A DNA stretch of 24,474 nt. Source: Deltaproteobacteria bacterium (lineage in GTDB: Bacteria; JAEEML01). The position numbers and the translations under genes were made by a program. The notes beneath the pieces were generated by a model, which was not told the DNA's origin, made no database searches, and saw nothing but the letters and a program-made list of their open reading frames with translations. Below, piece after piece: positions 22,501-24,474 of this stretch (the stretch's first letter is position 1; every line of letters starts with the position of its first letter). The stretch lies in assembly GCA_016283195.1 (NCBI GenBank), contig JAEEML010000114.1, positions 1 to 24,474 on the forward strand, in the 5' to 3' direction.

Positions 22501-22569
22501 TTGCTATAAAGCAAAAAAAACATTAGCATGAAATGGCTGGTTAAACTTCTAGCCAGCATTGCCGAGGAG
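22501..22569 (+). promoter_or_regulatory. Promoter and 5'-terminal stem-loop before lamin-tail lipoprotein
   Basis: TTGCTA (22501-22506), a 17-bp spacer and TAGCAT (22524-22529) form a plausible promoter. Four bases later TGGCTGG (22534-22540), loop of eight, and CTAGCCA (22549-22555) form a seven-bp stem (one G-U). The SD GAGGAG (22564-22569) follows, with the ATG at 22575. The hairpin would sit at or near the mRNA 5' end. Confidence 0.5.
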
Positions 22570-22574
22570 TTAGC

Positions 22575-24474
22575 ATGAAAAGCAGCAAATTGCAACAGCA
22601 TCTCTCCGTAATCATTCTAACATCTACCCTACTTGTCGCGGCATGCAATAACAACGCCGAGTCAGAGACAAGTACCGGTTGCAAAGCTATGCTCGGCGAT
22701 TTAGTCATCACCGAAATAATGCCCAACCCCAAAGGCAAAGACAAAAACCATGAATGGTTTGAAATTTATAATGCCAGTAGCGTAAAGCAAACACTTACCG
22801 GCCTGGTTTTACACCAGGAATTCGGGCAAAATAACAAAGTTAAGACCAAAGAGCACAAAGTAAAAGGCCCGTTTACTTTGGAGCCCGGCGCCTATTTCGT
22901 CTTTGGCGATGGCGATAGCGATTTTGTAAATTATAATTATGGCACCGGCCTTAGCGATTGGAATAATAACAGCGCCATTCTCTCCATTATGTGCGACAAT
23001 AAAATCATCGATTCCATAAGCTACGGCAGCGAAGGCGGCCTGCCGGCCCCCACCGAAGGCATCGCCATTGCTTTTGACGGCTCCAGAAGACCTGATGCTC
23101 AAGCCAATAACAATGTATCAGCTTGGTGCAATGCACTGGATTCTTATGATAATGGCAATAATTTTGGCACCCCCGGCAAGAAAAATCAGAGCTGTTCCGT
23201 TACAACTTGCTTGCAAAATGGCGAGCGGGTAAATGCTCTTACTCCCGCCGCCGGCGACCTGGTCATCACCGAAATTTTGGCCGACCCGGCCGGTTCCGAT
23301 TCCGATACCATCTCTCACCTTTTGGATTCGATGACAGAATTCACCGAAATCAAAGTAGATAAAAACGAATATATTGAAATTTACAATGCTTCTGACAAAG
23401 ATGTAGATTTATACGGCCTTTATTTTAAACAAATCAAAGACGGCAATACCGACGGCACTGCCCACCAAATCCTCGGCCTCGGCGAAACTATTAAAAATCG
23501 CAAAAGCTGTGTCCGCATCCCGGCCGGTGAATACGCCGTCATTGGCATGAGTGAAGATGAAGACAGAAATTGTTTACTTAGCCCCACCGCTCTCTTCACC
23601 GGCAGCCGCCTATATAACAGCAATAGCACTTTTGAGCTCTATACAGCCGAGGGCGCTATTATTGAATCAGCCCCCTATGTGCACAAAAAAGATAGTGTTT
23701 ATGCCCTAAGCCCCGCCTATTTGGATGCTACATCCAATAATGATCCCACCCACTGGTGCTCTATCCGCGGCATAGGGCTCTGTATCGACCAAGGCACCCC
23801 GGGAGAAAAAAATAGCATCTGTGTGCCCGATAGCGATACCGATGATGACCCAGGCCCTGTTACCTGTCCAGGAACAGCCCCTGTAGCCGGTGATTTAGTA
23901 ATAAGTGAGATTTATTCCGCTCCTGGCCCCAAAGCCGACGAAGAATTTAATAAAGAATTTGTCGAAGTTTATGCCGCCAAAACCGTGCAAGTGAGCTCCC
24001 TTACCATCTCCAGTAAATCAGCTTCTAAAGTGCGCAATTTTACTGTTGATTTTGGCGAATGTTACACCTTTGAAGCCGGTAAATATGTCACCTTTGGCGG
24101 CAGCACCGATGAAAACGAAAACGGCGGAATTACCATTGATTTTGCTTACACCGGTCCTAAAGGCGGTCTATATAAGCCGACTAAAGACTACGTTATTGAG
24201 CTGCTTTATAACAATCTGCTCATCGACAGCGCGCCCAATGTCATGGGCAGCGCTTTAAAATCCGCCAACTTATCCGCCGATAAATTAAACGCCGTCGATA
24301 ATGATGACAGCGCCAACTGGTGCTTGGCCGATCTCACCCCGGGCCAGGCTGCTGGCATCTGTAGCAATGAAGGCCCGGATACCGATGACTGCGATACCGA
24401 AAAAGCGCCCATCAGCGGCGATATCGCCATTACCGAGATTTATTCCGCCCCCGGCCCCAAAGCCGGCGAAGAAT
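22575..24474 (+). CDS. Lipoprotein with tandem lamin-tail domains (runs off the window)
   Basis: The frame is open from ATG 22575 to the window edge (633 codons, no stop), so the 3' end is missing. The signal peptide ends LLVAAC (lipobox VAAC, C24). Four lamin-tail-type (LTD) domains begin at about residues 41 (GDLVITEIMPNP), 227 (GDLVITEILADP), 439 (GDLVISEIYSAPGPK) and 615 (GDIAITEIYSAPGPK). Complete ones end in a W-C...G-x-PG-x-x-x-x-C closing block (for example SAWCNAL then TPGKKNQSC). Acidic spacers such as DSDTDDD separate modules. Bacterial LTDs are found in surface proteins, often next to nucleases or adhesion modules; here no enzyme is seen in the visible part. The third and fourth repeats share nearly identical DNA. 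Start chosen from SD GAGGAG five bases upstream. Confidence 0.85.
   Translation, partial: MKSSKLQQHLSVIILTSTLLVAACNNNAESETSTGCKAMLGDLVITEIMPNPKGKDKNHEWFEIYNASSVKQTLTGLVLHQEFGQNNKVKTKEHKVKGPFTLEPGAYFVFGDGDSDFVNYNYGTGLSDWNNNSAILSIMCDNKIIDSISYGSEGGLPAPTEGIAIAFDGSRRPDAQANNNVSAWCNALDSYDNGNNFGTPGKKNQSCSVTTCLQNGERVNALTPAAGDLVITEILADPAGSDSDTISHLLDSMTEFTEIKVDKNEYIEIYNASDKDVDLYGLYFKQIKDGNTDGTAHQILGLGETIKNRKSCVRIPAGEYAVIGMSEDEDRNCLLSPTALFTGSRLYNSNSTFELYTAEGAIIESAPYVHKKDSVYALSPAYLDATSNNDPTHWCSIRGIGLCIDQGTPGEKNSICVPDSDTDDDPGPVTCPGTAPVAGDLVISEIYSAPGPKADEEFNKEFVEVYAAKTVQVSSLTISSKSASKVRNFTVDFGECYTFEAGKYVTFGGSTDENENGGITIDFAYTGPKGGLYKPTKDYVIELLYNNLLIDSAPNVMGSALKSANLSADKLNAVDNDDSANWCLADLTPGQAAGICSNEGPDTDDCDTEKAPISGDIAITEIYSAPGPKAGEE

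Overview
The window reads as bacterial chromosome of roughly even base composition, with dense, mostly well-spaced genes and clear Shine-Dalgarno (SD) sites. Several features point to a deltaproteobacterial or Myxococcota-like lineage: an ihfA-merR pair, a type II secretion GspE-N domain joined to a GAF-like domain, many Cys-rich and modular lipoproteins, thrombospondin type 3 calcium repeats, and amidohydrolases with a CxxCxC/SPALINAHEH signature. This placement is inference from gene content; no phylogenetic marker was compared.

Layout. 1-139 is the 3' end of tmRNA. 193-3927 is a minus-strand housekeeping run (rsmD-coaD-aspartate aminotransferase-GspE_N/GAF protein). 4109-5948 is serS followed by a small lipoprotein, divergent from that run. 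5959-7368 is a minus-strand run ihfA-merR-lipoprotein with a cupredoxin-like domain. 7519-14539 holds two tandem paralogous lipoproteins of about 1,120-1,140 residues (amidohydrolase + TSP3 + OB-like + Ig-like + lamin-tail-like), each preceded by the same 51-nt two-hairpin leader. 14593-17727 is a compact fatty-acid/polyketide-type operon: a truncated ketosynthase-like protein with Gln in place of the active-site Cys, an acyl carrier protein, and a ketosynthase fused to a second, degenerate ketosynthase-like domain. 17780-19704 holds a Cys-rich lipoprotein, a DUF2147 protein and a ThiS/MoaD-like carrier. 19705-20341 is a hairpin-rich non-coding segment bounded by a perfect 127-bp direct repeat copied from the end of the gene at 20342-20665. 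Then come aqpZ, a vapBC-like toxin-antitoxin pair, a small coiled-coil gene and, to the window edge, a lipoprotein of tandem lamin-tail domains. That last gene is open at the right end.

How it fits together. Much of the right two thirds encodes cell-surface or periplasmic proteins, and their mRNAs often begin with a short stem-loop before the SD. The best-supported unusual observations are: the 51-nt leader with identical length, an identical first hairpin and a compensatory base change in the second; the KS(Gln)-ACP-KS/KS' cassette; an 83-bp synonymous-site-identical tract between the two amidohydrolases; and the 127-bp repeat with its inverted-repeat-rich spacer. No CRISPR array, insertion sequence, phage gene or tRNA was seen.
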